Below, one piece after another: positions 25,448 to 33,223 of a stretch of 64,000 nt of DNA. The notes below the pieces were generated by a model that worked only from the letters and a program-made list of their open reading frames with translations, made no database searches and was not told where the DNA came from. The stretch spans positions 257,020 to 321,019 of the forward strand of contig DJVU01000006.1 of the NCBI GenBank assembly GCA_002441345.1. The letters run 5' to 3'. The stretch's first letter is position 1; each line of letters begins with the position of its first letter. This DNA comes from Bacteroidales bacterium UBA6248 (GTDB lineage Bacteria; Bacteroidota; Bacteroidia; Bacteroidales; Lentimicrobiaceae). The position numbers were made by a program, and so were the translations under genes.

Positions 25448-27601
25448 TTATTGCAGCGGGGAAACCACCTCGATAAGTTCGGGCAGATCCATTCCAAGCT
25501 GTTTCAGATGTTCGATCCTGGGAACTCCGTTGCTGTTCCATCCCCTTCTGAAATAAACGGCATCCAGCAGTTTCTCGTAACGATCTTCCCTGTATTTACG
25601 GGTAGCAGCCATTTTTTCCTCAAGAGTCATAGCAGAAGGATCTAGACCCATCAGTTCCGAAAGCTGTTTGTCGTAACGTTCCTGACGCGACAGATATTCT
25701 TCAGTGGTAACGGGGCCGGCAGCACGGTAGGGCTGGGCATCGTGTTTGCGAAGTCCGTATCCGCGGCGGATATTAAAGATGCGTTGGAAGTTGTACACGC
25801 GTTCCGATTGCCTGATCATTTCATGCTTGTCGATGTTGCCTCCGGTTACGGCATTGTATATGGTAACGTAGTTATCCACATGCTCGGGAACCTTGGCTGG
25901 CTCATCGCTGAGGGCATTGGTCTCGGGCTCAACGTCGTTCCATGGAAGCTTGCAAAGTCCCTGCAAACCAAACCAGGTGCGGAACATCGGGAAGTAGTGA
26001 AGCGCTTCTGCCTTGTTTTCGAAGGTAGGAATCTGGTTGTTTACCATATCCATAAAGATCAGCCATGCTTCGTCGTGCTGCGGACCCTTATTGGTCATGG
26101 CATAACCGCCCTGCTGTGCCAGCGATTCCTTGGAGATGTACTGAGAATATTCCAGTCCCTTGTTCTCCATTCCAATATCCTGAAGAAACTGCGGGTCGCC
26201 CCAACCATTGGCGATGAACATCTCTTTCATCTTCCGAACGCCAAGTCCGGCAATCTTTCCAAAACCTTCTCCCCTTGAAACCTGGTGAAGCAGTTCCATG
26301 GCTGCATCGGCATTGCCAAAGTTCATTTTAAGTCCGCCCGTGCGCTCATCGTTCAGAATTCCGTTTTCGTAACATTCCATCACAAATCCCAGGATAGTAC
26401 CCCAAGAAATGGTACAGATGCCGTAAGTATCACAATAGAAGTTTGCTTCAATAGTGAAGTCCGGATTGAAAATACCTGCATTTGAACCCAGAGAGGATGC
26501 TGTTTCGTATTCAGGACCATCTACGATAACTGTCGATCCTTTATACGGACCCGAGCGGAGTTCGTAGTTGTCGACACCCTTGGCGCACGACATATTGCAA
26601 CCAATCCAGCAACCATCGGGAACACCCTGGGTAAATCTCTCCTTGTAAATATTTGAATGGATCTTAGCTGCATCGGGATGACTTCCGAATTTAAAGTTAT
26701 TGGTAGGCAGCAGATCGTAATCGTTCATAATGTTGGTAAGGTGTGCAGTACCTTTTGAGCGCATTTCGGCCTGGCTGTCGTCGAGCTCCCGCATTTCACG
26801 GTTAAAGCGGCGGCCGCGTTCCATAATGGCATCCAGGTCGATAACGTTGTTAAGATTGCCTTTTACACCCTTTGTCTTAGCTACCAGTGCACGTATTCCC
26901 TTGTCACGGAAAACAGTGCCAATACCACCGCGTCCGGCTTGTTTCAGGCGGACTACCTTGCGTTTTGAGTCGAAGAAGCTGAAGTTAAGCATGCCGATAA
27001 GAGAATTATCGGCGGCGGTTCCTGCCGAAACTACCGATACATTTTTGCGGCTTCCTGGCTCTTCGGCAAACATCTCAGTGAGAGACTCTGCCAGCAGATG
27101 GCTGTCGGCCGGAAGATTAACCACTTCATAGATCTCTACTACTTCACGGGTTTCATCGAAAAGAACCACAACGTCCTTGTCGCTCTTTCCCTGTAATTCA
27201 AGGGCGTCAAAACCGCAGAATTTGAGGAATGGTCCGAAATATCCGCCTACGTTGCTGTCGATTACAATGTCGGTTTGCGGTGAAATGGTTACAACCAGCG
27301 ATTTTCCTGTTCCGGAATACTGAGTAATTCCACAAACCGGACCCATGCCGATAACAATCTCATTTTCAGGGTCATTCCAACGGGTAGAAGGTGTGGTTGC
27401 ATCCCATAAAAGCCTGAGACCAAACCCCTTGCCACCGATAAACTTTTCTTTCATCTGCTGGCTTACCGGTTTTTCCTTAACGGCAAGTTCCCCAACATTG
27501 ACATAAACCGTACGGTTGTTGTAGCCTTTCTCAATAGGCGCCCAGGAATACTTATATTCCTTCAGTAGTTTCAATGATTTGTTTAGTGTTGCTTGATTCA
27601 T
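25448..27601 (-). CDS. aor: Tungsten-type aldehyde:ferredoxin oxidoreductase
   Basis: 717 residues. The N-terminal domain has the pterin-binding style GGKGFGLRLLWD, GMGPVCGITQYSGTGKSLV and SNVGGYFGPFLKFCGFDALE. Iron-sulfur ligands are Cys331, Cys335 and Cys339 (in DGCWIGCNMSCAKG) with a likely fourth at Cys550 (GLQGLCKLPW). The C-terminal end GWNSNGVPRIEHLKQLGM is typical of the family. Such enzymes oxidise aldehydes to acids with ferredoxin, using a tungstopterin and a [4Fe-4S] cluster. The start at 27601 follows a well-formed promoter (27636-27664), and the longer frame would reach back across it. No other subunit gene is adjacent. The wtp transport genes and the ThiF/ThiS pair nearby support tungsten as the metal. 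Confidence 0.92.
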   Translation of the reverse strand: MNQATLNKSLKLLKEYKYSWAPIEKGYNNRTVYVNVGELAVKEKPVSQQMKEKFIGGKGFGLRLLWDATTPSTRWNDPENEIVIGMGPVCGITQYSGTGKSLVVTISPQTDIVIDSNVGGYFGPFLKFCGFDALELQGKSDKDVVVLFDETREVVEIYEVVNLPADSHLLAESLTEMFAEEPGSRKNVSVVSAGTAADNSLIGMLNFSFFDSKRKVVRLKQAGRGGIGTVFRDKGIRALVAKTKGVKGNLNNVIDLDAIMERGRRFNREMRELDDSQAEMRSKGTAHLTNIMNDYDLLPTNNFKFGSHPDAAKIHSNIYKERFTQGVPDGCWIGCNMSCAKGVDNYELRSGPYKGSTVIVDGPEYETASSLGSNAGIFNPDFTIEANFYCDTYGICTISWGTILGFVMECYENGILNDERTGGLKMNFGNADAAMELLHQVSRGEGFGKIAGLGVRKMKEMFIANGWGDPQFLQDIGMENKGLEYSQYISKESLAQQGGYAMTNKGPQHDEAWLIFMDMVNNQIPTFENKAEALHYFPMFRTWFGLQGLCKLPWNDVEPETNALSDEPAKVPEHVDNYVTIYNAVTGGNIDKHEMIRQSERVYNFQRIFNIRRGYGLRKHDAQPYRAAGPVTTEEYLSRQERYDKQLSELMGLDPSAMTLEEKMAATRKYREDRYEKLLDAVYFRRGWNSNGVPRIEHLKQLGMDLPELIEVVSPLQ

Positions 27602-27635
27602 ATCTTTATGTTTGATGTTTCTGTTATCGGGTTCA

Positions 27636-27664
27636 CAAATGTACAAAGTTTTGTCAATCTCAAA
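27636..27664 (-). promoter_or_regulatory. Promoter of the aldehyde:ferredoxin oxidoreductase gene
   Basis: On the minus strand TACATTTG (27636-27643) matches TAnnTTTG, with TTTG (27661-27664) 17 bases upstream. The transcript start would be near 27629, about 28 bases before the ATG. Confidence 0.65.
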
Positions 27665-27780
27665 AGTATTGAGTTGAAAATTAGCGATATGACTACGCTT
27701 TCATAACCAACACGATTCAAACCATTTTCCGGCATATTTCTTCAGGAATCAGTAATGGAGTTCCCGATAACGTTTTTTTC

Positions 27781-27788
27781 TATATTTG
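27781..27788 (+). promoter_or_regulatory. -7 promoter element of thiF
   Basis: TATATTTG matches TAnnTTTG. It overlaps the in-frame ATG at 27786, so the true start of the ThiF-like gene is the later ATG at 27831. Confidence 0.6.
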
Positions 27789-27830
27789 CATATCACGAAA
27801 CGGAACTTCCGGAAAATCCAACAGGAACGT

Positions 27831-28439
27831 ATGTCATTTACCCGGGCATTGGAGATCGGTAATTACCTGAAAAAGTTTACAGTAGGAATAGCAGGCTGCG
27901 GTGGACTCGGTTCGAACTGTGCGGTTGCTCTTGCACGTGCAGGTGTTGGGAAGCTGGTTATTGCTGATTATGATATTGTTACCATTCACAATCTGAACCG
28001 TCAATACTACTTTCACGACCAGATTGGACGCCTCAAGGTGCATGCCCTGCGGGAAAACATACAAAGAATTAATCCTGAAACGGTCGTCAAAGCGTTTGAC
28101 CTTAAATTGTGTACATCCGATGTGGTGGATCTTTTTTCGAGATGCGATGTAATAGTGGAGGCATTCGACAAAGCCGAAATGAAATACATGATTATTGAAA
28201 CCGTTCTGGATAAAATGCCGGGTAAACCGATAATTGTTGGAGATGGAATGGCCGGCTGGGGTAATACCGCACAACTCGGCTGCCGTAAGTCAGACAATCT
28301 TATTGTTTGCGGCGATGAACATTCAGAAGTAAATGAGGATTGTCCGGTTCTTGCACCCCGCGTTGGTATCGTCGCACATATGCAGGCCAACGAGGTCCTG
28401 GATATTCTGCTCAGGGACTTTGTTCCGGGTTCTGTGTAA
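27831..28439 (+). CDS. thiF: ThiF/MoeB-like sulfur-carrier adenylyltransferase
   Basis: 202 residues, the short ThiF type. It has the nucleotide-binding motif GIAGCGGLGSNCAVALARAG, the Asp/Asn/Arg motif DYDIVTIHNLNRQYY, the Lys in GRLKVHALRENI, and the late segment CPVLAPRVGIVAHMQANEVL. The enzyme adenylates the C-terminal Gly-Gly of a small ubiquitin-like carrier. The zinc-binding Cys pairs of longer MoeB/ThiF proteins are not evident. A ThiS/MoaD-like gene follows 104 bases downstream and the gene is divergent from aor. No other thiamine genes are present, so the pair may serve tungstopterin rather than thiazole synthesis; this is inference. Confidence 0.85.
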   Translation: MSFTRALEIGNYLKKFTVGIAGCGGLGSNCAVALARAGVGKLVIADYDIVTIHNLNRQYYFHDQIGRLKVHALRENIQRINPETVVKAFDLKLCTSDVVDLFSRCDVIVEAFDKAEMKYMIIETVLDKMPGKPIIVGDGMAGWGNTAQLGCRKSDNLIVCGDEHSEVNEDCPVLAPRVGIVAHMQANEVLDILLRDFVPGSV

Positions 28440-28543
28440 TAACCAGAGTAAAAATTTTTCTTTTCAGCGGCATTAAAAACTGCCGGTGTACGTCAAAAAA
28501 TCCTCCGTTTTGGATATGTCAGGGGGAATTAAAACAGATTGCA

Positions 28544-28747
28544 ATGAAAATCATCCTCAATAACCGGCACGAGACGTTCGGACACGACCAGCTGACAATT
28601 AATCAATTGCTTGAAATAAAGAAATTTACCTTTAAAATGCTGGTTGTAAAGGTAAATGGTGAACTGGTACGCCGCCATGAGTTTGATCAGGTGAGCGTAA
28701 AAGACGGCGATGATGTGATGGTACTTCACCTGGTGACAGGCGGTTGA
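28544..28747 (+). CDS. thiS: ThiS/MoaD-like sulfur carrier protein
   Basis: 67 residues from ATG 28544, starting MKIILNNRHETF, with the beta-grasp pattern (TINQLLEIKKFTFKMLVVKV, VNGELVRRHEFDQVSVKDGD) and the essential C-terminal Gly-Gly (LHLVTGG). The carrier is adenylated and thiocarboxylated at this Gly. An in-frame start at 28340 lies inside thiF and is not used. The stop codon abuts the stop of the convergent folC with no spacer. Thiamine thiazole and molybdopterin/tungstopterin synthesis are both possible destinations of the sulfur. Confidence 0.88.
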   Translation: MKIILNNRHETFGHDQLTINQLLEIKKFTFKMLVVKVNGELVRRHEFDQVSVKDGDDVMVLHLVTGG

Positions 28748-30034
28748 TCACAATACTTCAGCCACTACAAAGGCGCTGCCACCGATAAAAATCAGGTCAC
28801 TGGCAGATGCCGCGCTTAGTGCCGCATCTTTTGCTTCCCTGACGGAAGCGTATGCTTCTCCGTTCAGTTCAAATGCTGCTGCCATTTCTTTCAGGATTAC
28901 GGCATCCAATCCCCGGGGTATATCGGCTTTGCAGAAATAATACGATGCATTCATCGGCAGGAGTGCAAGCATCCCTTTAACATCCTTATCGTTAACTACC
29001 CCGAAAACAATGTGTAAGCGGTTAAATTCCAGGCTGTTCAGCTGCTTTATTACCTCGCTGATTCCTTCCGCATTATGGCCGATGTCGCAGATCGTAAGAG
29101 GGTCTTTACGGAGTATCTGCCAGCGACCCGATAAGCCTGTGTTTTGTATGGTTTTTCGGATGCCTTCATAAATGCTTAGTCCGTCGAACAAAGCATAGGT
29201 AGTCCTGAGCAAATGCGCAGCAGCAATTACCGTTGCCAGGTTTTTTACCTGATAATTCCCGCCAAGGGGGCACACCAGCCGGTACTTGTCGAAGCCGTGA
29301 ATTGCCGTTACCTGCATTTCACCTTCAGGGGTATATCTGGCATCTTTGATTACGTTTACTTCCTGATCGGCAAATACAATAGGAGCCTGCCTGCTGAGTG
29401 CGGTTGTCCGGAATATTTCCGAAGATCCGGGATCGGTTTCGCCGATCACAACCGGCACTTCAGTTTTGATAATTCCGGCTTTTTCTGTCGCAATGGCTTC
29501 TATGGTACTTCCGAGAAATTGCGTGTGATCGTAGCCTATATTGGTAATTACCGATAACAGCGGGGTGATGATGTTTGAAGAGTCGAGTCGTCCGCCCATC
29601 CCGGTCTCCACTACCGCGATGTCGACCTCTCCGGCTTCAAACCAGCTCATGGCCATGGCAAACGTCATTTCAAAAAAGCTTGGTTTTATGCGGTTGAAGT
29701 CAGGAAGGTACTGCTCCGTAAAGCGAACCACAAATTCTTCGGGCACCGGCCTGCCGTTGATTTTTATTCGTTCCCTGAAATCCCTGAGGTGCGGAGAGGT
29801 AAACAGTCCCGTCCGAAAACCGTTTTCCTGCAGTATGGAAGCCAGCATGTGCGATACAGAACCCTTACCGTTGGTGCCCGCAACGTGTATGGTTTTGAAT
29901 TTCCGGTGCGGATGCCGTGTAAGTTCGTCAAGTGCCAGTGTATTTGTCAGATCCGCTTTGTAAGCGGCAGCCCCTATGCGCTGAAACATAGGCAACTGAC
30001 TGAACATATAGTCCAGGGTTTCCTTGTAATTCAT
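28748..30034 (-). CDS. folC: Folylpolyglutamate/dihydrofolate synthase
   Basis: 428 residues, a Mur-ligase-type enzyme. The ATP loop is IHVAGTNGKGSVSHMLASIL, followed by FTSPHLRDFRERIKING, METGMGGRLDSSN and ITNIGYDHTQFLG. The C-terminal domain has CDIGHNAEGI. It adds glutamate to dihydropteroate or folates in the cytoplasm. It starts 11 bases after the TonB-like gene on the same strand, so it may be the last gene of the exbB-exbD-tonB transcript. Confidence 0.95.
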   Translation of the reverse strand: MNYKETLDYMFSQLPMFQRIGAAAYKADLTNTLALDELTRHPHRKFKTIHVAGTNGKGSVSHMLASILQENGFRTGLFTSPHLRDFRERIKINGRPVPEEFVVRFTEQYLPDFNRIKPSFFEMTFAMAMSWFEAGEVDIAVVETGMGGRLDSSNIITPLLSVITNIGYDHTQFLGSTIEAIATEKAGIIKTEVPVVIGETDPGSSEIFRTTALSRQAPIVFADQEVNVIKDARYTPEGEMQVTAIHGFDKYRLVCPLGGNYQVKNLATVIAAAHLLRTTYALFDGLSIYEGIRKTIQNTGLSGRWQILRKDPLTICDIGHNAEGISEVIKQLNSLEFNRLHIVFGVVNDKDVKGMLALLPMNASYYFCKADIPRGLDAVILKEMAAAFELNGEAYASVREAKDAALSAASASDLIFIGGSAFVVAEVL

Positions 30035-30045
30035 GGTGAGATACC

Positions 30046-30828
30046 TTAATTCAGTTCAAAGTTATACGTAATGGTGCCGCGCTGCTCTTCCGGAGCATCT
30101 TCTTTGGGGCTGAATCGGGCCTGCATGGCAGCTCTTTCGGCAAGCAGGCGGAGTTCTGAACTTGAAGTAGTAGTTCCTTTGGCTCCGGCAAGTGCCCGGG
30201 TCACTCTGCCATCGCGGTTAACAAATATTGTAACAACAACGGTTCCTCGTTCTCTGAATGTATTATCCGGCTTGGGCAGCTGCCGCGAAGAACGGCCCTC
30301 CAGACTGAATGAAATGCCTCCTCCGGCTCCGCCGGTGCCTTCATATCCCTGCCCGTCGGGAGTGCCAGTTGTTTTTCCCTGATCGCCGGGCTTACCGGTA
30401 CTTCCCTGATCGCCACCCTGTGTGGAGTTTCCCTGCTTTCCTTTGTAAAGTGCATTGGGATTTACTACCGGCTGTGGCTGTGGCTCTGGATCTGCTTTAA
30501 CGGTGGTGCGTGGTTCTGTTCTTTCTGCAGGTTTTGGAGCGGGACGATCAGCCGGTTTTATGGCAGGTGCTTCGTCGTTGTTTTCGGTAACAACATCGTC
30601 GATATTCTCCGTTTGCGGAGCCGGTGCAGAGGGAGCCAGGTCCCCCATTGCCAGTTGCTCGGGCTGAATATCGCCCATCCCTTCGTCGGAATAGCCAAGA
30701 TTAACCTCAACGCCGGCCTCTTCAGGCAGCGGCAGCGGGGTTCGCAAAGCCAGAAATATCAATGCAGCAACCAGTATTGCATGGAAAATAATGGTTCCGG
30801 CTATTCCTCTGATTTTGTCCTTGTCCAT
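30046..30828 (-). CDS. TonB-like energy transducer
   Basis: 260 residues. One N-terminal membrane helix (GTIIFHAILVAALIFLAL) is followed by a Pro/Glu/Lys-rich and then Gly/Gln-rich linker (about residues 60-170) and a C-terminal TonB-like domain (GTVVVTIFVNRDGRVTRALA, later QARFSPKEDAPEEQRGTITY). It spans the periplasm and transmits the energy of the ExbB/ExbD motor to outer-membrane receptors, or takes the TolA role. Its exbD and exbB genes lie immediately upstream on the same strand. Confidence 0.85.
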   Translation of the reverse strand: MDKDKIRGIAGTIIFHAILVAALIFLALRTPLPLPEEAGVEVNLGYSDEGMGDIQPEQLAMGDLAPSAPAPQTENIDDVVTENNDEAPAIKPADRPAPKPAERTEPRTTVKADPEPQPQPVVNPNALYKGKQGNSTQGGDQGSTGKPGDQGKTTGTPDGQGYEGTGGAGGGISFSLEGRSSRQLPKPDNTFRERGTVVVTIFVNRDGRVTRALAGAKGTTTSSSELRLLAERAAMQARFSPKEDAPEEQRGTITYNFELN

Positions 30829-30892
30829 TGAAACGGATTTGCGACTGTCTTTATCAAAAATTCTGCCACAACCCGGAATTCATATTCCGGTA

Positions 30893-31306
30893 TTACGACT
30901 TTGGTTTGGTTGCTAAAATTACCTTATGATGGGTTTTCATCAGTTCATTTACCTGGTTCACAGCATCAATCAGGGTAACTACGTATTGTACCGGCACCGT
31001 TTGATCGGCGCGGAGCACGACGGAGGCGTCGGCCTGACCCTGAAGGCGGTTCCCGATGGTTTCAACCAGAAACTCCGGATTCACCGGATTTTCTTCAATG
31101 TAATAGTTGAATCCTGCATCGATGTATACGGTAAGCGACTGCTTTGCCATGGTCTTGCTGGAGCTTGAGGGAAGCAGCAGTTTGATGGCATTGGGACTTA
31201 CCAGTGTGGATGTTAGCATGAAAAAGATCAGCAGAAGGAATACGAGATCCGACATGGAAGCGGTGCTGAATTCCGGCTTGATCTTGTTTCTCGGTCTGAT
31301 TGCCAT
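30893..31306 (-). CDS. exbD: ExbD/TolR biopolymer transport protein
   Basis: 137 residues with a single membrane helix near residues 18-38 (SMSDLVFLLLIFFMLTST) that carries the conserved proton-path Asp (SDLVFLLLIFF). A periplasmic domain follows, with VVLRADQTVPVQYVVTLIDA near its end. It forms the inner-membrane motor with ExbB. Gene order exbB-exbD-tonB-folC on the minus strand suggests one operon (spacings 45, 64 and 11 bases). Confidence 0.92.
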   Translation of the reverse strand: MAIRPRNKIKPEFSTASMSDLVFLLLIFFMLTSTLVSPNAIKLLLPSSSSKTMAKQSLTVYIDAGFNYYIEENPVNPEFLVETIGNRLQGQADASVVLRADQTVPVQYVVTLIDAVNQVNELMKTHHKVILATKPKS

Positions 31307-31351
31307 AATATCTTAATAAATCGTTCTTGTCAGAGATGGTTCAATCGTACA

Positions 31352-32071
31352 TCAGGATGCCGGTTCGTGCAGCAGGTCGATGAATTCGGTGGCTCTGGCT
31401 TCAAGCAGAAACACAACCTTTTCAACTCTGGCTACCAGAATGTTGTGACAGATGTAGGCAATAATACCGACGATGAGACCTGCTACCGTGGTTATCATAG
31501 CCTGATAAATACCGCCCGACAAGAGGGCGATATCGATGTTGTTGCCAGCCATCGACATATCATAAAATGCCCTGACCATCCCGGTAACGGTTCCAAGGAA
31601 TCCGATCATCGGGCCTGAGCCGGCAATGGTAGCCAGCCCCGCAATATTTTTCTCAAGTTTTGAAACCTCCAGCTTGCCCACATTCTCAATGGCAGCGTTT
31701 ATGTCGCCCAATGGCTTTCCGATACGACTTATGCCTTTTTCGATCATTCGGGCAATCGGACTCTGGTTGTTCTTACAGAGCGACATGGCCGAATCGATGC
31801 GTCCGTTGTGGATGAAATCGCGGATGTTGTTCATGAAGTTGTTCTCTTCTTTCGAAGCCCGGTTTATCACTATATACCGTTCAATAAAAATATAAACGGC
31901 AAGTACCGACATCAGCGCCAGAGGTATCATGATCCATCCGCCGCGGAGGGTAAGTTCCCAGATTGAAAGACTGATGTGCCCGGCCTCTGCCGGTTGCAGC
32001 GCAGTTGCAGAAAGCGTGTCGGCAAGAACACCTGCCGGTTGGGTGATTTGAAGAAGCATTCCCGGAATCAT
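31352..32071 (-). CDS. exbB: ExbB/TolQ/MotA-type proton channel
   Basis: 239 residues with three membrane helices: residues about 40-65 (WIMIPLALMSVLAVYIFIER), 140-165 (LATIAGSGPMIGFLGTVTGM) and 185-210 (ITTVAGLIVGIIAYICHNIL). The Gly/Thr-rich second and third helices form the proton path of this family. It is the first gene of the exbB-exbD-tonB-folC group. A near-match to the -7 element lies about 25 bases upstream. Confidence 0.92.
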   Translation of the reverse strand: MIPGMLLQITQPAGVLADTLSATALQPAEAGHISLSIWELTLRGGWIMIPLALMSVLAVYIFIERYIVINRASKEENNFMNNIRDFIHNGRIDSAMSLCKNNQSPIARMIEKGISRIGKPLGDINAAIENVGKLEVSKLEKNIAGLATIAGSGPMIGFLGTVTGMVRAFYDMSMAGNNIDIALLSGGIYQAMITTVAGLIVGIIAYICHNILVARVEKVVFLLEARATEFIDLLHEPAS

Positions 32072-32270
32072 TGTAATTGGCTTAGTTTTTTCAGCGTAAA
32101 AGTAATTATAATCCCTGCCGGCACGTTGTTTTCTGAAAATATTCTATCAACATACCGGTGTTAATTAATAGTAACTCATTAACAGGATTTTTATTTTATC
32201 TCACACTGAGGATGCTGCGGTTTATGCACCTTGTTCCGGTATAGCGCCGGTGTGGAATCGATACGTGCTA

Positions 32271-32306
32271 AAAAATCAGGGGAAAACCTTTTTTGTTTTC
32301 CCCTGA
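32271..32306 (-). terminator. Intrinsic terminator of the small membrane-peptide gene
   Basis: A perfect 12-base stem, TCAGGGGAAAAC (32276-32287) with GTTTTCCCCTGA (32295-32306), over a seven-base loop. On the minus strand it is followed by six T (32270-32275 on the plus strand). It lies 21 bases beyond the stop of the 39-codon gene. Confidence 0.85.
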
Positions 32307-32327
32307 AGCCGCAAATCCGATAGTTCT

Positions 32328-32447
32328 TTACATCATGACAGATAATAAAAACTTCAGAAGTACAGAGATCACGATAAGGATACCGAAAATGATCAGAAAT
32401 GGTTTAAAACCGGAAAAGTTTGATTTGTTATTCGTTGTTGATTCCAT
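32328..32447 (-). CDS. Small single-helix membrane protein
   Basis: A 39-residue open frame beginning MESTTNNKSNFSGFKPF, with one hydrophobic helix (FLIIFGILIVISVLLKFLL) and ending SVMM. The polar N-terminus and lone membrane helix are those of a small inner-membrane peptide. Support comes from the start context (AAAGAAATC before ATG), a near-consensus -7 element about 26 bases upstream (TAATATTTG, one base too many) and a perfect terminator directly downstream. These show an independent short transcript. I do not recognise a family. It sits between exbB and another small exported-protein gene on the same strand. Confidence 0.6.
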   Translation of the reverse strand: MESTTNNKSNFSGFKPFLIIFGILIVISVLLKFLLSVMM

Positions 32448-32612
32448 GATTTCTTTGATTTAAAGTATACGACAAATATTAATCGGCCCGTATGCCGGCC
32501 TGTACCTGTATGCACTTATGATCTGTGCACACCGGTATCTCCTGCACCGGAACCTATACACAGGTTCCGCATGTGGCAAAACAGGAAAAAGAGCCGGAAA
32601 ATCTGTCGTATT

Positions 32613-32954
32613 CTATACCCTGAGAATGCAGGTAAGACGCAGCATATGTGTGGAGATAAATTCGGGATACCTTGTACTGCTATAGTACTCGGCTGACTTA
32701 CCTTTACATAAGTCTGTTGACGTTAAGGTTCCGAAAGCAAAAAGGGTGTCTCTTTGCTCAAAGGCGGCGATCTGCGCGGGGACAGTTTGTGATTCTGCAT
32801 TGCTGAACGGAAGCAGAACAACCGATTTTTGCGTTAAAGCAGGTGCTGTATCGTTGATGAATGCCCCTGGCAGTACCGGATCTGCCATCTGCAGCGACAA
32901 ATGAAATGCCGACAGAAGAATGAAAAAATGAATGAGCCGGTAGATTGCCTTCAT
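32613..32954 (-). CDS. Small exported protein, uncertain
   Basis: 113 residues with a plausible signal peptide (MKAIYRLIHFFILLSAFHLS) and a polar remainder (VVLLPFSNAESQTVPAQIAA). I recognise no family, and there is no close neighbour on the strand. The codon pattern is acceptable but a chance open frame cannot be excluded. It is divergent from the ECF sigma factor gene. Confidence 0.4.
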   Translation of the reverse strand: MKAIYRLIHFFILLSAFHLSLQMADPVLPGAFINDTAPALTQKSVVLLPFSNAESQTVPAQIAAFEQRDTLFAFGTLTSTDLCKGKSAEYYSSTRYPEFISTHMLRLTCILRV

Positions 32955-33156
32955 GGGACCCGGAAAAATTTTGACGTTTCCATCGCAAAATTAATTCATT
33001 TTTCAGGATAAATTACAAGAGTACTTTCTGTGATTTATTTTCCGTAAGGATTTATACTGCTGTACCTTAACCGGAAGATGACAATGTCGGCAGAATGTGT
33101 TTAGAGGGTGTTCGTTGCGGGGAAAGGATCATTATAAATTGTTGTGTTGCGAAAGT

Positions 33157-33200
33157 TTTTATAGGGACTGTTGTCATACAGAATAATGTACTTTTATAGG
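33157..33200 (+). repeat. Direct repeat upstream of the ECF sigma gene
   Basis: TTTTATAGG occurs at 33157-33165 and again at 33192-33200, 35 bases apart; the second copy ends 23 bases before the sigma factor start. The pair could be part of an autoregulated promoter or an operator. Confidence 0.4.
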
Positions 33201-33223
33201 ATAAAACTCGTTGATAAGAGGAA

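Noticed and set aside
28340..28543. N-terminal extension of the ThiS-like frame
   Set aside because: It overlaps the end of thiF and has no similarity to the family; the ATG at 28544 gives a normal-length carrier.
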